Source: Diaphorobacter nitroreducens
GTDB taxonomy: Bacteria; Pseudomonadota; Gammaproteobacteria; Burkholderiales; Burkholderiaceae_C
Reading direction: 5' to 3'
Assembly (NCBI GenBank): GCA_003755025.1
Contig: RJVL01000002.1
Location: 248,001 to 312,000 of the forward strand
DNA length: 64,000 bases
Shown here: one piece after another, positions 27,001 to 35,993 of the stretch
Layout of the letters: each line of letters starts with the position of its first letter
Position numbering within the stretch: the stretch's first letter is position 1
Made by a program: the position numbers and the translations under genes
Notes under the pieces: model-generated
What the model was told of the DNA's origin: nothing
The model's input: only the letters and a program-made list of their open reading frames with translations
Database searches by the model: none

Positions 27001-27978
27001 TTAGAACGGCGCGTCGTCGTCGGGGCCGCTGGCCGCAGCATGCAAGGCCCCGGCGGCTGGTGCGGGGGCGGCAGCAGCGCCCCCCAGGCTCGTGCGCCCC
27101 TCGCCGCCCAGCGCCGCGATCAGGTCGGGAATCAGCTGCGACAGCTCGCCCGTGGCGATCGCCACGTCGGCATCGAAGCCGCCATCGTCCTGCGCCTGGC
27201 CCTCGAACACCGTGTCCAGGAACGCCACCTTCTTGAGCTGCAACCCCTCGGTCAGCACGAAGCTCACGCGGTCGTCCCAGCTCATGGCGAGCTTGGTGGG
27301 CAGCTTGCCCGCCTCGATGTGGCCCTGCACTTCCTCAATGTCCAGCGGGTGGCGGGCGTAGCGCACCACGGCCTTGGTCTCGTCGGGCGCCTTCAGCTCG
27401 CACTCGCGGTCGATGGAAAAGCCCGCCGGCGGCTCCTGCTCCTTGAGCCACAGCGCCATCGCCGCCTGAGGGCTGGTCTGCGTGTCCAGCAGCGCCAGCG
27501 ACAGGCCGGGCAGGTGCTCCACCAGCAGGCTCACCACCTCGTCGGCACGGCCCTGGGCGCCGGTATCCAGCACCAGCAAATGCGCCTGTGGGTCGATCCA
27601 CACCCAGGTGCCGCCCTGCTTGGTGAAGGCCATGGGCAGGAGGTCCAGCTTGGCCTCTTCCTTGAGTTCCTTGGTTTCCTTCTTGCCGGGCTTGCGGCCG
27701 GTCTGCTGCTCGATCTGCGCGGCCTTTTCCTTCACCTTGCGCGCCAGCACGGTGGCCGGGAGCATCTTGGCTTCCCATTGAAAGCGCAGCATCCAGTGGC
27801 CGCCCACGCTCTCGGCCAGCAGCCCGTGGGCCTCGCCGCGCGGGGGCACCCAGCCGCTGGACTTTTCCTGCGTGGCGCCGCACTCCTGGAAGGGCGCCTT
27901 GGCCAGCGCTTCCTCCAGCTGGGTCAGCTCCACCTGCCACTCGGGGGCAATGCGGTACACGATCATGTTCTTGAACAC
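27001..27978 (-). CDS. rdgC: Recombination-associated protein RdgC
   Basis: 325 residues. MFKNMIVYRIAPEW, the ECGATQEKSSGWVPPRG block and KVKEKAAQIEQQTGRKPGKK are diagnostic of RdgC, a ring-shaped dimer that binds duplex DNA and restrains RecA. The C-terminal tail after about 295 is a low-complexity Ala/Gly/Pro extension ending DDDAPF. GGAGATTCC-like purines precede the ATG. It lies between the two origin-like modules. Confidence 0.96.
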   Translation of the reverse strand: MFKNMIVYRIAPEWQVELTQLEEALAKAPFQECGATQEKSSGWVPPRGEAHGLLAESVGGHWMLRFQWEAKMLPATVLARKVKEKAAQIEQQTGRKPGKKETKELKEEAKLDLLPMAFTKQGGTWVWIDPQAHLLVLDTGAQGRADEVVSLLVEHLPGLSLALLDTQTSPQAAMALWLKEQEPPAGFSIDRECELKAPDETKAVVRYARHPLDIEEVQGHIEAGKLPTKLAMSWDDRVSFVLTEGLQLKKVAFLDTVFEGQAQDDGGFDADVAIATGELSQLIPDLIAALGGEGRTSLGGAAAAPAPAAGALHAAASGPDDDAPF

Positions 27979-28048
27979 GGGGAGATTCCTTTTGAAATGC
28001 CGGCCCCGCGCCAGGGCTGCACGACGGGCGGGGCGGTGAATGGTCCTG

Positions 28049-28101
28049 ATTTGATAGCTGTCAGCGCTTATTGGATAAGCGCTGGAGGCACTTTTGGCAT
28101 A
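28049..28101 (+). repeat. Intergenic palindromic repeat, copy 9
   Basis: Forward orientation: TTGATAGCTGTCAGCGCTTA, TTGGATAAGCGCTGGAGGC. The stem AGCGCTTAT/ATAAGCGCT differs from the usual AGCGCTTG/CAAGCGCT by paired changes. It lies upstream of rdgC. Confidence 0.9.
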
Positions 28102-28150
28102 AAACGACTGTAGCCGGCAGGGTGGGGCATGCCGGGTGAATAGCAGAACT

Positions 28151-28189
28151 TTACACAGGCGCAGAATTCGCTCACGGGCGCGTTACACA
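28151..28189 (+). promoter_or_regulatory. Two TTACACA direct repeats upstream of the Spy-like gene
   Basis: TTACACA at 28151 and again at 28183, 32 bases apart (three helical turns), each followed by a GCG. This may be a response-regulator binding pair for the LTXXQ gene. The 312-base gap (27979-28290) otherwise holds only repeat 9. Confidence 0.3.
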
Positions 28190-28290
28190 CGCGGCGCACA
28201 CTGCTTTGCAAGCGCAGGGTGCAGTGTCCCCCATTCGGGTGGACCACCAGGCGCCCATCACTTCCTGTGTGAAGCAAGAAAGGAAACACC

Positions 28291-28920
28291 ATGGCCCGTT
28301 TCAAGATCACCCAGCGCCTGGCCGCCACCGCCGTGGCGGCCGCTGTGCTCGCCGGCATGGCTGTGCCCACCCTGGCGCAACCCGGCCCCGGCCCAGCCGC
28401 CACCGAGCAAGGCGCATCCCAGGCGCAGCAGCGTCCGCGCCAGCGCGCCCTGACGCCCGAGCAGCGCGAGCAGTACAGGGCCCAGCGCGCCGAGGCGTTC
28501 AAGCGCAAGCTGCAGCTCACGCCCGAGCAGGAGCCCGCATGGAACAGCTTCCTGCAGTCCATGAAGCCCGACGCCGACGCACGCAAGGCGCGGCTGGATT
28601 GGCAGGGCATGGACCAGCTCACCACGCCCGAGCGCATCGACCGCATGCGCGCGCTGCGCTCCCAGCGTGCGGCCGAGATGGACCGCCGCGGCGACGCCGT
28701 CAAGGCCTTCTATGGCACGCTGACGCCGGCGCAGCAAAAGACCTTCGACGCCGAAGGCAAGCGCATGTACCGCCACTGGGGCGGCGACCACCCCATGGGC
28801 AAGCGCTGGGGCAAGGACGGTGCGCGGGGCGACTTCCGCGGTGACGGTCGCGGCATGCGCCACCAAGGCCCTGGCCCGGGCACAGGCGCAGCTCCCGGCG
28901 CGCCGCTGACGCCGCAGTAA
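28291..28920 (+). CDS. Spy/CpxP-like LTXXQ-motif periplasmic protein
   Basis: 209 residues. A Sec signal peptide ends at about residue 30 (LAGMAVPTLAQ). The mature protein is rich in Arg, Gln and Ala and has repeated LTPEQ motifs (RALTPEQREQYRAQRA, LQLTPEQEPAWNSFL, GTLTPAQQKTFDAEGKRM), the mark of the Spy/CpxP family of periplasmic chaperones or metal-stress proteins. The C-terminus is Gly/Pro/Arg-rich and probably disordered. AAAGGAAAC precedes the ATG. A hairpin follows the stop. Confidence 0.85.
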   Translation: MARFKITQRLAATAVAAAVLAGMAVPTLAQPGPGPAATEQGASQAQQRPRQRALTPEQREQYRAQRAEAFKRKLQLTPEQEPAWNSFLQSMKPDADARKARLDWQGMDQLTTPERIDRMRALRSQRAAEMDRRGDAVKAFYGTLTPAQQKTFDAEGKRMYRHWGGDHPMGKRWGKDGARGDFRGDGRGMRHQGPGPGTGAAPGAPLTPQ

Positions 28921-28930
28921 GCCTGCCCAG

Positions 28931-28959
28931 GGCCGGGTGCGCATCCGCTGCGCCCGGCC
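28931..28959 (+). terminator. Hairpin after the Spy-like gene
   Basis: GGCCGGG(T)GCGC and GCGCCCGGCC pair with one bulged T across a seven-base loop. There is no T-run, so it is a weak or Rho-type terminator. Confidence 0.45.
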
Positions 28960-29046
28960 GCGGGCTGCGGCTCTGGCCTACAGGGCGGCTGGGCAGTGGG
29001 GGGCTACAGTGGTTACATATTCAGGTAACAACAACACCTCGCAACC

Positions 29047-29652
29047 ATGCCTACCATCGCCCGCCGCAGCGCCTTTTTCCGGCGCACCGCCCTTCTCTCC
29101 CCGGCGCCTTTTCTCGCAGCTGCCGCTGCGTGCCTCACGGCCACACCAGCCCTTGCGCAGCCGTCAGAGGACCGGGCCTACGCCCCTTCGGTCTACGTGC
29201 AGGGCGAATGGGCGCGGCGCCAGACGGATGCCATCACCATCGGTGCCACCCTGCCCTGGGGCACCTGGCGCCGCCCGCTGTGGGGCGGCGAGCTGCGCGG
29301 CCATTGGGATGTTTCACTGAGCCGCTGGTCCTTTGACGGCATCGGCGGGCACAACAGCGCCGTGGTGGTGGGCGTGGCGCCCACGCTGCGCCTGCGCCCC
29401 GACGAGGGCCGTTCCCCCTGGTTCTGGGAGGCCGGCATCGGTGCCACCGTGGCCAGCCACCGCTACCGCGTGCAGGACCATGAGTTCAGCACCCGCTTCA
29501 ACTTTGCCTCGCACCTGGGCCTGGGGCGCAATTTCGGCGCACAGCGCCAGCATGAGCTGATGCTGAGCGTGCAGCACGTGTCCAACGCCGGCATCAAGAG
29601 CCCCAACCCCGGGGAGAACTTCCTGCAACTGCGCTACGCGTTGCACTTCTGA
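29047..29652 (+). CDS. PagL-like lipid A 3-O-deacylase (acyloxyacyl hydrolase family)
   Basis: 201 residues. A signal peptide ends near AQPSEDRA at about 38. The rest is an eight-strand outer-membrane barrel; the C-terminal part SVQHVSNAGIKSPNPGENFL carries the PagL His-Ser catalytic pair, and the protein ends with the aromatic residue LRYALHF typical of barrels. It would remove an acyl chain from lipid A and alter host recognition. It directly precedes origin-like module B. Confidence 0.88.
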   Translation: MPTIARRSAFFRRTALLSPAPFLAAAAACLTATPALAQPSEDRAYAPSVYVQGEWARRQTDAITIGATLPWGTWRRPLWGGELRGHWDVSLSRWSFDGIGGHNSAVVVGVAPTLRLRPDEGRSPWFWEAGIGATVASHRYRVQDHEFSTRFNFASHLGLGRNFGAQRQHELMLSVQHVSNAGIKSPNPGENFLQLRYALHF

Positions 29653-29654
29653 GC

Positions 29655-29884
29655 GGCCTGTGGACAAGCCTGGGGATGCGGCGCTGGTCATCTGCGCCTT
29701 GTCCACAGCACCCGTCCCACCGGCGCAGTTGTACCCATTTCAGGCCGGACTTGACCCGGTGCCGGGACACAGACTTTGCAGTAGCGCAAGTACGCGCCGT
29801 CATTCAGAAAAAGCGGCTTGTCCACAAAATGGCGCGGGCTCTACTACTACCACTATGAAGTAATAGACACATTCATGAATAACC
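29655..29884 (+). other. oriC-like module B: DnaA boxes, GC spacer, DnaA-trio, AT-rich stretch
   Basis: In a 338-base gap (29653-29990) are three TTGTCCACA boxes: minus strand 29659-29667, plus strand 29699-29707 and 29818-29826. A DnaA-trio-like tract starts exactly 14 bases after the last one, the same spacing as module A. An AT-rich stretch follows to about 29884, in a 68% GC background. The spacing, tract and the preceding CGGCTTG context are shared with module A in the same orientation. Whether it fires is unknown. The remaining bases to 29990 hold repeat copy 10. Confidence 0.6.
29841..29868 (+). other. DnaA-trio-like tract of module B
   Basis: CTACTACTACCACTATGAAG followed by TAATAGAC. 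On the opposite strand, read 3' to 5', it starts GAT-GAT-GAT-GGT-GAT. Confidence 0.6.
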
Positions 29885-29925
29885 GGAGCGATGGCCGCGT
29901 GGGTCAGGCCGTCGGCCGGTGTGCT

Positions 29926-29978
29926 TCATTATTGATAGCTGCCAGCGCTTGCCCATCAAGCGCCAGCAGCCATTTTTC
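29926..29978 (+). repeat. Intergenic palindromic repeat, copy 10
   Basis: Forward orientation: TTATTGATAGCTGCCAGCGC, TTGCCCATCAAGCGCCAGCA. It lies at the 3' end of the minus-strand tctC gene. Confidence 0.8.
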
Positions 29979-29990
29979 CTGCAAGCCGGG

Positions 29991-30962
29991 TTATTTGGCC
30001 AAGCCAAGCTTCTCGATGATGACCTTCTCAGTCTTCATGGTGTCCAGCGCGTACTGCTTGTAGGTGGCGCTGTCCATGTAGTAGGTGTCCATGTCGAACT
30101 TCGCCAGGGACTCCTTGTAGTTGGGCATCTCCATGGCCTTCTTGAAGGCGTCGTGCAGCACCTGGGCGATCTTCGGGTCTGTGCCCTTGGGCACCACCAG
30201 GCCGAACGGCGAGGTCTGCACCAGGTTGATGCCCACTTCCTTGAGCGTGGGCACGTTGGGGAAGCGGGCCGAGCGCTTGTCCCCCCAGACCGACAGCACG
30301 CGCAGCTTGCCCTGCTCCACGTACGGCGCCCAGCCGGGCGTGTCGGCAATCGACATCACATGCCCGCCCAGCACGGCCTGCAGCGACTCGGAGTTGCCCT
30401 TGTAGGGGATGTGGTTCAGCGTCACGCCGGCCTGCAGGGCGATGTTCTCCATCGTCAGGTGCAACGTGGTCAGCGCACCGGGCGTGCCGTAGTTCAGCTT
30501 GCCGGGGTTGTTCTTGGCGTAGGCGATGTAGTCCTGCATGGACTTGATGGGCGAGTCCGCGGGCACCACCAGGCCGAAGGCGTAGCCCGCCAGGCCGATC
30601 ACGTATTGCAGGTCGGTGGCCGGGTTCCAGTTGATCTTCTGCGTGTAGGGCAGGCGGAACACCGGCAGCGGCACCTGTGCGAGCGTGTAGCCGTCGGCCG
30701 GGGTGCTCTGCATCATCTGCGCGGGCAGCACGCCGCCGGCGCCGGGCTTGTTCTCGATGATCACGGGCTGTCCCAGGATCTTGGAGGCGTTCTCCGCCAG
30801 CACGCGAAACGGCACATCGGTCGAGCCGCCGGCGGTGAAGCCGATCAGCACCTTGATCGGGCGGCTGGGAAAGCGCTCGGGTTGCGCCAGCGCGGGGCCG
30901 GCCACGCAGCCGGCGGCCAGCAGCAGGGACAGGGTGCGGCGGTTGAGCAAAGCATGGGTCAT
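29991..30962 (-). CDS. Bug-family tripartite tricarboxylate transporter substrate-binding protein
   Basis: 323 residues. A signal peptide (RRTLSLLLAAGCVAGPALAQ) precedes the Bug/TctC fold: FPSRPIKVLIGFTAGGSTDV binds the carboxylate end, and ENKPGAGGVLPAQMMQSTPA and YGTPGALTTLHLTMENIAL are family blocks. Such proteins bind small carboxylates for TTT transporters, but no membrane subunits are nearby, which is common in Comamonadaceae. It is divergent from the IclR gene 242 bases away, its probable regulator. Confidence 0.92.
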   Translation of the reverse strand: MTHALLNRRTLSLLLAAGCVAGPALAQPERFPSRPIKVLIGFTAGGSTDVPFRVLAENASKILGQPVIIENKPGAGGVLPAQMMQSTPADGYTLAQVPLPVFRLPYTQKINWNPATDLQYVIGLAGYAFGLVVPADSPIKSMQDYIAYAKNNPGKLNYGTPGALTTLHLTMENIALQAGVTLNHIPYKGNSESLQAVLGGHVMSIADTPGWAPYVEQGKLRVLSVWGDKRSARFPNVPTLKEVGINLVQTSPFGLVVPKGTDPKIAQVLHDAFKKAMEMPNYKESLAKFDMDTYYMDSATYKQYALDTMKTEKVIIEKLGLAK

Positions 30963-31204
30963 GGAGGGAGTCCTTGGGTCTATGGCCTCCGGCGCTGCGA
31001 TCAACCCGCTGTGCAGGCCGTGTGCTGTGGAGGCCTTCAGGTAGCGTGGTTTCTCTGTGCGAAATTCATGGAGGCACGGGAGAAGTGGCGTGATTTCAGT
31101 ATCCCCCTGATGAAAAACCCTTCTCGCTAGGGAAATCCATGAGTCGGTGCAGAAAAGTTGCGATGAAATAATTCCGCTAAGAGAAATTTACCTGGAGAGT
31201 GGGA

Positions 31205-32008
31205 ATGGCGCGCACACGGAACATCGACTTCGACGAAGGCGCGGACAGCCGGCGCTTCGTGACCGCGCTGGCCCGGGGGCTGGACGTGCTGGCGTGCTTC
31301 CAGGTGGACGAAAAATGGCTCACCAATGCCGAGATCGCCGCGCGCACCGGCCTGCCCAAGCCAACGGTGGTGCGCCTGGCCTACACGCTGTGCGTGCTGG
31401 GCTACCTGCGCCATTCGCGCGACAGCGGCAAGTACGCGCTGGGCGACAGCCTGGCGGCACTGGGCATCACCATGGTGTCCAACCTGCGGCTGCGGCGCAT
31501 TGCACGGCCCTACATGCAGGACTTCGCGGACCGCTACGACATCTCGGTGTCGCTGGGCATCCGCAACGGGCTGTCGGTGCTGTACGTGGAGAACTGCCGC
31601 TCGGGCACGCCGCTGTCGCTGGGGCTGGACCTGGGGGCGCGCCTTCCGGTGGCGGAGACGGCCATGGGCCACGCCTTGCTGGCCGTGATGGAGCCGCGCG
31701 AGCGCGAGCGGCTGCTGGCCGAGATCCGCCAGGCCGAGGGCGAGCGCTGGCCGCAGTTGCGCCAGGCCATCGAGACCGGGTGTGCCCACTGGCGGGCGCG
31801 TGGCTTCACGGTGGTGGTGCGCGACTGGCAGACGGATATCGCGGGCGTGGGCGCCGCCATCCGCCAGCCCGACGGCCGCGTGATCAGCTTCAACGCAGGC
31901 GGCTCGGCCAGCAAGTTCCCGCGCGCGCTGCTGGAGCAGGAGATCGGCCCGCAGTTCGCACGCATGGTCAAGGGGCTGGAGCCGTTCGTGCGCAGCGAGG
32001 AAGCGTAA
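31205..32008 (+). CDS. IclR-family transcriptional regulator
   Basis: 267 residues. The N-terminal winged helix reads FVTALARGLDVLACF, then LTNAEIAARTGLPKPTVVRL and YTLCVLGYL. The effector domain has ARPYMQDFADRYDISVSLGI and PVAETAMGHALLAVM. The family represses or activates genes for aromatic or carboxylate use. GGAGAG precedes ATG 31205. It is divergent from the TctC-like gene, which it likely controls. Repeat copy 11 starts at its stop codon. Confidence 0.92.
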   Translation: MARTRNIDFDEGADSRRFVTALARGLDVLACFQVDEKWLTNAEIAARTGLPKPTVVRLAYTLCVLGYLRHSRDSGKYALGDSLAALGITMVSNLRLRRIARPYMQDFADRYDISVSLGIRNGLSVLYVENCRSGTPLSLGLDLGARLPVAETAMGHALLAVMEPRERERLLAEIRQAEGERWPQLRQAIETGCAHWRARGFTVVVRDWQTDIAGVGAAIRQPDGRVISFNAGGSASKFPRALLEQEIGPQFARMVKGLEPFVRSEEA

Positions 32009-32070
32009 GCTATCGATTAAATAGCTGTCAGCGCTTGCTGGACAAGCGCTAGAGGCCAATTGGGCTTAAA
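32008..32070 (+). repeat. Intergenic palindromic repeat, copy 11
   Basis: Forward orientation: TATCGATTAAATAGCTGTCA, GCGCTTGCTGGACAAGCGCT, AGAGGCCAATTGGGC. It lies between two convergent genes and reaches the stop codon of each. Confidence 0.9.
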
Positions 32071-35000
32071 GAGGCGGCGTGCGGGCTGCGGCGATGTAGT
32101 CGTGCAGCAGTTGCTCCAGCAGGTCCAGCGGCAGCGGCCGGCTGAAGAAGTAACCCTGGTACACCGCGCAGCCGGCGTGCGCCAGCCAGTCGCGCTGCGC
32201 GCTGGTCTCCACGCCCTCGGCGATCACCTCCAGGCCCAGGCTGGCGGCCAGGCCGATGATGGTGCGCACGATGGCCGCGTCGTTGGGGTCCGTGAGCAGG
32301 TCGCGCACGAAGCTCTGGTCGATCTTGAGCTGCCCGAGCGGCATGCGCTTGAGGTAGGCCAGCGACGAGTAGCCGGTGCCGAAGTCGTCCAGCGAAAAGC
32401 CCACGCCCAGCGCGCGCAGCGCCGCCATGGTGGCAATGGTGGCGGCCAAGTCCTCCACCAGCAGGCTCTCGGTCAGTTCCAGCTTGAGCTGGGAGGCCGG
32501 CGCGCCGGTGGCGGCCAGCACGCCCGCCACGTCGTCCACGAAACCCGCATCCCGGAACTGGCGCGAGCTCACGTTCACTGCCATGGTCAGCGGCGCCAGC
32601 GCCGGCACCCGCTGCCAATCGGCCAGCACCGAGCACGCCGTGTGCAGCACCCAGTGCCCCAGCGGCAGCACCAGGCCGGTCTCCTCGGCCAGCGGAATGA
32701 ACTGCCCGGGCGACACCATGCCGCGCCGCGGGTGCGCCCAGCGCAGCAACGCCTCCACGCCCACGATCGCGCCCCGCGCGTTGATCTGCGGCTGGTAGTG
32801 CAGCAGAAACTCTTTCTGCGCCAGCGCGTTGCGCAGATCCGCCTCGAGCGAGGCACGCTCGGCCACGGCATGCTGCATGCTCGGGTTGAAAAAGCGCAGC
32901 GTGTTGCGTCCCGCGGTCTTGGCCTGGTACATCGCCAGGTCGGCCTGCTTGAGCAGTTCGCCCACCGTGGTGGGCGCGTGGTTGAACAGTGCGATGCCGA
33001 TGCTGGGCGTGCTGCGGTACTGGTACCCGGTGAGCGCATAGGGGGCGCTGAGCACGGCGAGGATCTTCTCGCCCACGGCGCCCGCCTGCTCCGCCAGCGT
33101 GTCGCTGTGCGCGCTGAGCTGCTCCACCAGCACCACGAATTCGTCGCCACCCAGGCGCGCCACCGTGTCTGCGCTGCGCACGCAGGTGTTCAGCCGCTGC
33201 GCCACGATCTGCAGCAGCTCGTCCCCCTGGTCATGGCCCAGCGTGTCGTTGAGGGTCTTGAAGTTGTCCAGGTCGATGAACAGCAGCGCCCCGCCCTGCT
33301 CCAGGCGCTGCGCCTTGGCCAGGGCCTGGTCCACGCGGTCCAGCAGCTGCACGCGGTTGGGCAGGTGGGTGAGCGGGTCGAAGAAGGCCAGGCGCTGGAT
33401 CTCGCGCTCCTGGTGCTTGCGCGTGCCGATGTCGGCGTTGATCGCGAGGACCGACTCGGGCTCGCCACGGTCGTTGCGCACCAGCGTCCAGCGGCCTTCG
33501 GCTTCGAGGGTGCGACCCGCGCGGTCGCACTGCAGGATCTCGCCGCTCCACACGCCGTGCTGCATCACCTGCTGGGTGGCGCGCAGGAAGTCCTCCGGGT
33601 TCTGGTACAGCAACGTGGCGATGGAGCGGCCGAGGACCTCCTCGCGCGACCAGCCGTACATGCGCTCTGCGCCCTCGTTCCAGAACGTGATGCGGTGCTC
33701 CAGATCGCGCACGATGATGGCGTCGCGCGCCTTGTCCAGCAGCGATGCCTGCTGGCGGATGCGCTGGTCGTCCGTCTGGCGCTGCAGTTCCGCGGCCGCG
33801 CGCGCGGCGAAGATCTGCAGCGTGTTGCTGACGAAGCGGCTGCGCTCCAGCGCCTGGCGGAACACCACGAAGATCATGCCGATGGGCGTGCCGTCGCTGG
33901 CCGTGAGCTGCTGGCCCACGTAGCTGCGCGCGCCGGTGCGCGCGAGCACCGGCGCGCGCGGGAACCGCTCGCGCGCACGGTCGCGGATGACCAGCGAGCG
34001 CTGGGTCAGCAGCCGCTCGCTCGGCGTGCCTTCCAGTACGTACTCGGCATTGGGCTGGGTCACGCCATCGACCACGTGCGACAGCGCCACCGCCCGCCGC
34101 GCCTGCCCGGGGGCGGCCGGCAGGAAGCGGCCCACGCAGGCCACCTGGGCGCCCAGCGCCTCGGCCATGTGCTGCGCCAGATGGTCGAAGAACGCCGCGC
34201 CCACGCCGGCCGAGACGGCGGTGGCCACCTTGACCAACGTGGCCTGCAGGCGCTGCTGCTCCGCGCGGGCACGCAGGTTCTCGATGCCGAACGCGAGGTC
34301 GGCGGCCATGGCCTCCAGCAACTGCGTCTCCTGCACCCCCAGGTGCAGCACCTCGGGCGCATACAGGTACAGCAGGCCGAAGGTGCGCTCGGCGTTGCGC
34401 AGCGGCAGGCACACCACGGCGTGAAAGCCCAACTGGGCCATGCGGTCCGCCAGGTGGCTGAAAGCCGGGCTGTGGTGCACGTCGTGCACGATCACCGTGC
34501 GGCCGCTGCGCACGCACACGCCTGCCGGGCCGTTGCCGCCCGGCTCCTGCACCGACCAGCTCAGGTGCAGGTGTTCGGTGTAATCATGGGCTTGGGCGAC
34601 GCCCGCGTGCGCCACGGGCTCGATGCGCCTGTGCGCATCGTCGCGTGCCATGCCCACCCAGCCCATGCGGTAGCCGCCGATCTCCACGGCCACGCTGCAC
34701 ACGGCGTGCAGTAGATCGGACTCGCTGGTGGCACGCACCAGTGTCTCGCTGCAAGCGCCGCGCATGCGCTTGGCCCGGTTGACGCGCGCCAGCTCGTCCT
34801 CGATACGGCAGCGCTCGGTCACGTCGCTGGCCAGCATCTGCCACGCCGGGCGCCCGCCGAAGTCCGTGTCGCCCACGACGACTTCCACGTCCAGGGCGGC
34901 GCCGTCCTTGCGTGAGTGGCGCCACAGCCGTGGTGCGGACGCGGGAGACCCGGGTGCATGGGCCTCGCGGCGCAGCATGTCGAGTGCGCAGGTGGCCGCG

Positions 35001-35752
35001 TCCTGGTTCTCCGCGGACCAGAGCGCGCGCAACTCCATGCCCAGCAGCTCCTGCTCCGCATGGCCGTAGTGGCGGACCATGGCGTGGTTCACCGCCAGCA
35101 GACGCAGGCTGTCGCGGTCGCAGACCCACATGGGCTGCGGATGTTCGGCAAAGAGCGTGCGGTACTGCTGCTCGGACGCACGCAGCTGCGCGTCCACGCG
35201 CCGCAACTGCAACATGGCGCCCAGCGACTCGGCCAGGATGCGCAGGTGCAGCAGATGCTGCGCCTCCAGCGCTGCGCCCTGGGGCACCCTCACCTGGAGC
35301 AGGCCCGCGAGCAGCGCGCCGCTGCCCAGCGGCATGCTGACCCGCCGGTGGGGGGGCTGCGCACTTCCCACATCCTGCGCGGGGGCGTCCGTGGCTGCCT
35401 GTAGGCCCGCGCGTGCGGCTTGCTCCATGCCCTGCCAGGATGCGCAGGCGTCCAGCGGCACGCGGGTGCCGATCGCCGGCAGGGGCGGCGCGCCCACGCT
35501 GGCGCGCACGGCCAGCGCATCGTTTTCGCGCAACGCGATCATTGCCCCGACTGCGCCCGTGATCGCGCAGGCGGCTTGGGCGGCCTGCGCCAGGACGTGC
35601 TCCAGGGGCAGCTGCAGGTCCGTGATCAGCTGCTGGAGCTGCAGCAGGAGGGCATGCGCCGCCGCCTCGTCGTGCGCCTGCACCGCTGTGGCCAGGCCTC
35701 CTGCCTCGGCCGGGTGGGCTGACGGGGTTCCAGTGGAATCGCTCATCGGCAT
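32066..35752 (-). CDS. GAF-PAS-GAF-GAF-PAS-GGDEF-EAL cyclic-di-GMP regulator
   Basis: 1228 residues. An N-terminal GAF-like domain (about 30-170), PAS (195-310), two further GAF-like domains (about 330-480 and 490-660) and a second PAS (675-790) precede a GGDEF domain with intact RLGGDEF (868-872) and an EAL domain with VEALLRW (1000-1002), NVSSRQFRD and DDFGTGYSSLAYL. Both catalytic signatures are complete, so it may make and break c-di-GMP. No membrane segments are evident, so it should sense cytosolic signals. Two possible starts (35752, 35746) differ by two codons; neither has a clear Shine-Dalgarno. Confidence 0.93.
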   Translation of the reverse strand: MPMSDSTGTPSAHPAEAGGLATAVQAHDEAAAHALLLQLQQLITDLQLPLEHVLAQAAQAACAITGAVGAMIALRENDALAVRASVGAPPLPAIGTRVPLDACASWQGMEQAARAGLQAATDAPAQDVGSAQPPHRRVSMPLGSGALLAGLLQVRVPQGAALEAQHLLHLRILAESLGAMLQLRRVDAQLRASEQQYRTLFAEHPQPMWVCDRDSLRLLAVNHAMVRHYGHAEQELLGMELRALWSAENQDAATCALDMLRREAHAPGSPASAPRLWRHSRKDGAALDVEVVVGDTDFGGRPAWQMLASDVTERCRIEDELARVNRAKRMRGACSETLVRATSESDLLHAVCSVAVEIGGYRMGWVGMARDDAHRRIEPVAHAGVAQAHDYTEHLHLSWSVQEPGGNGPAGVCVRSGRTVIVHDVHHSPAFSHLADRMAQLGFHAVVCLPLRNAERTFGLLYLYAPEVLHLGVQETQLLEAMAADLAFGIENLRARAEQQRLQATLVKVATAVSAGVGAAFFDHLAQHMAEALGAQVACVGRFLPAAPGQARRAVALSHVVDGVTQPNAEYVLEGTPSERLLTQRSLVIRDRARERFPRAPVLARTGARSYVGQQLTASDGTPIGMIFVVFRQALERSRFVSNTLQIFAARAAAELQRQTDDQRIRQQASLLDKARDAIIVRDLEHRITFWNEGAERMYGWSREEVLGRSIATLLYQNPEDFLRATQQVMQHGVWSGEILQCDRAGRTLEAEGRWTLVRNDRGEPESVLAINADIGTRKHQEREIQRLAFFDPLTHLPNRVQLLDRVDQALAKAQRLEQGGALLFIDLDNFKTLNDTLGHDQGDELLQIVAQRLNTCVRSADTVARLGGDEFVVLVEQLSAHSDTLAEQAGAVGEKILAVLSAPYALTGYQYRSTPSIGIALFNHAPTTVGELLKQADLAMYQAKTAGRNTLRFFNPSMQHAVAERASLEADLRNALAQKEFLLHYQPQINARGAIVGVEALLRWAHPRRGMVSPGQFIPLAEETGLVLPLGHWVLHTACSVLADWQRVPALAPLTMAVNVSSRQFRDAGFVDDVAGVLAATGAPASQLKLELTESLLVEDLAATIATMAALRALGVGFSLDDFGTGYSSLAYLKRMPLGQLKIDQSFVRDLLTDPNDAAIVRTIIGLAASLGLEVIAEGVETSAQRDWLAHAGCAVYQGYFFSRPLPLDLLEQLLHDYIAAARTPPL

Positions 35753-35993
35753 GGCGCGCTGCGTGTCATGCCCACGCGCGGCCGGGATGGCGCTGCGGGA
35801 AGGAGCGAGAGGCGGCCCGGGCCATGGCGCGCGTCAGGAGCGGCCCAGGCTGGCGCCGGCCAAGGGGCTCGGCGGTGGCGCGGCGGGGTGTTGGAAGAAC
35901 ATGGCGGACGCTTGCGGCCCGAAAGGCGGGCGGATGTGACTGATGGTACATGGGCGCCCTCCTTCTTTTCGGCCGCGACGGCGCCGGAGCGTG

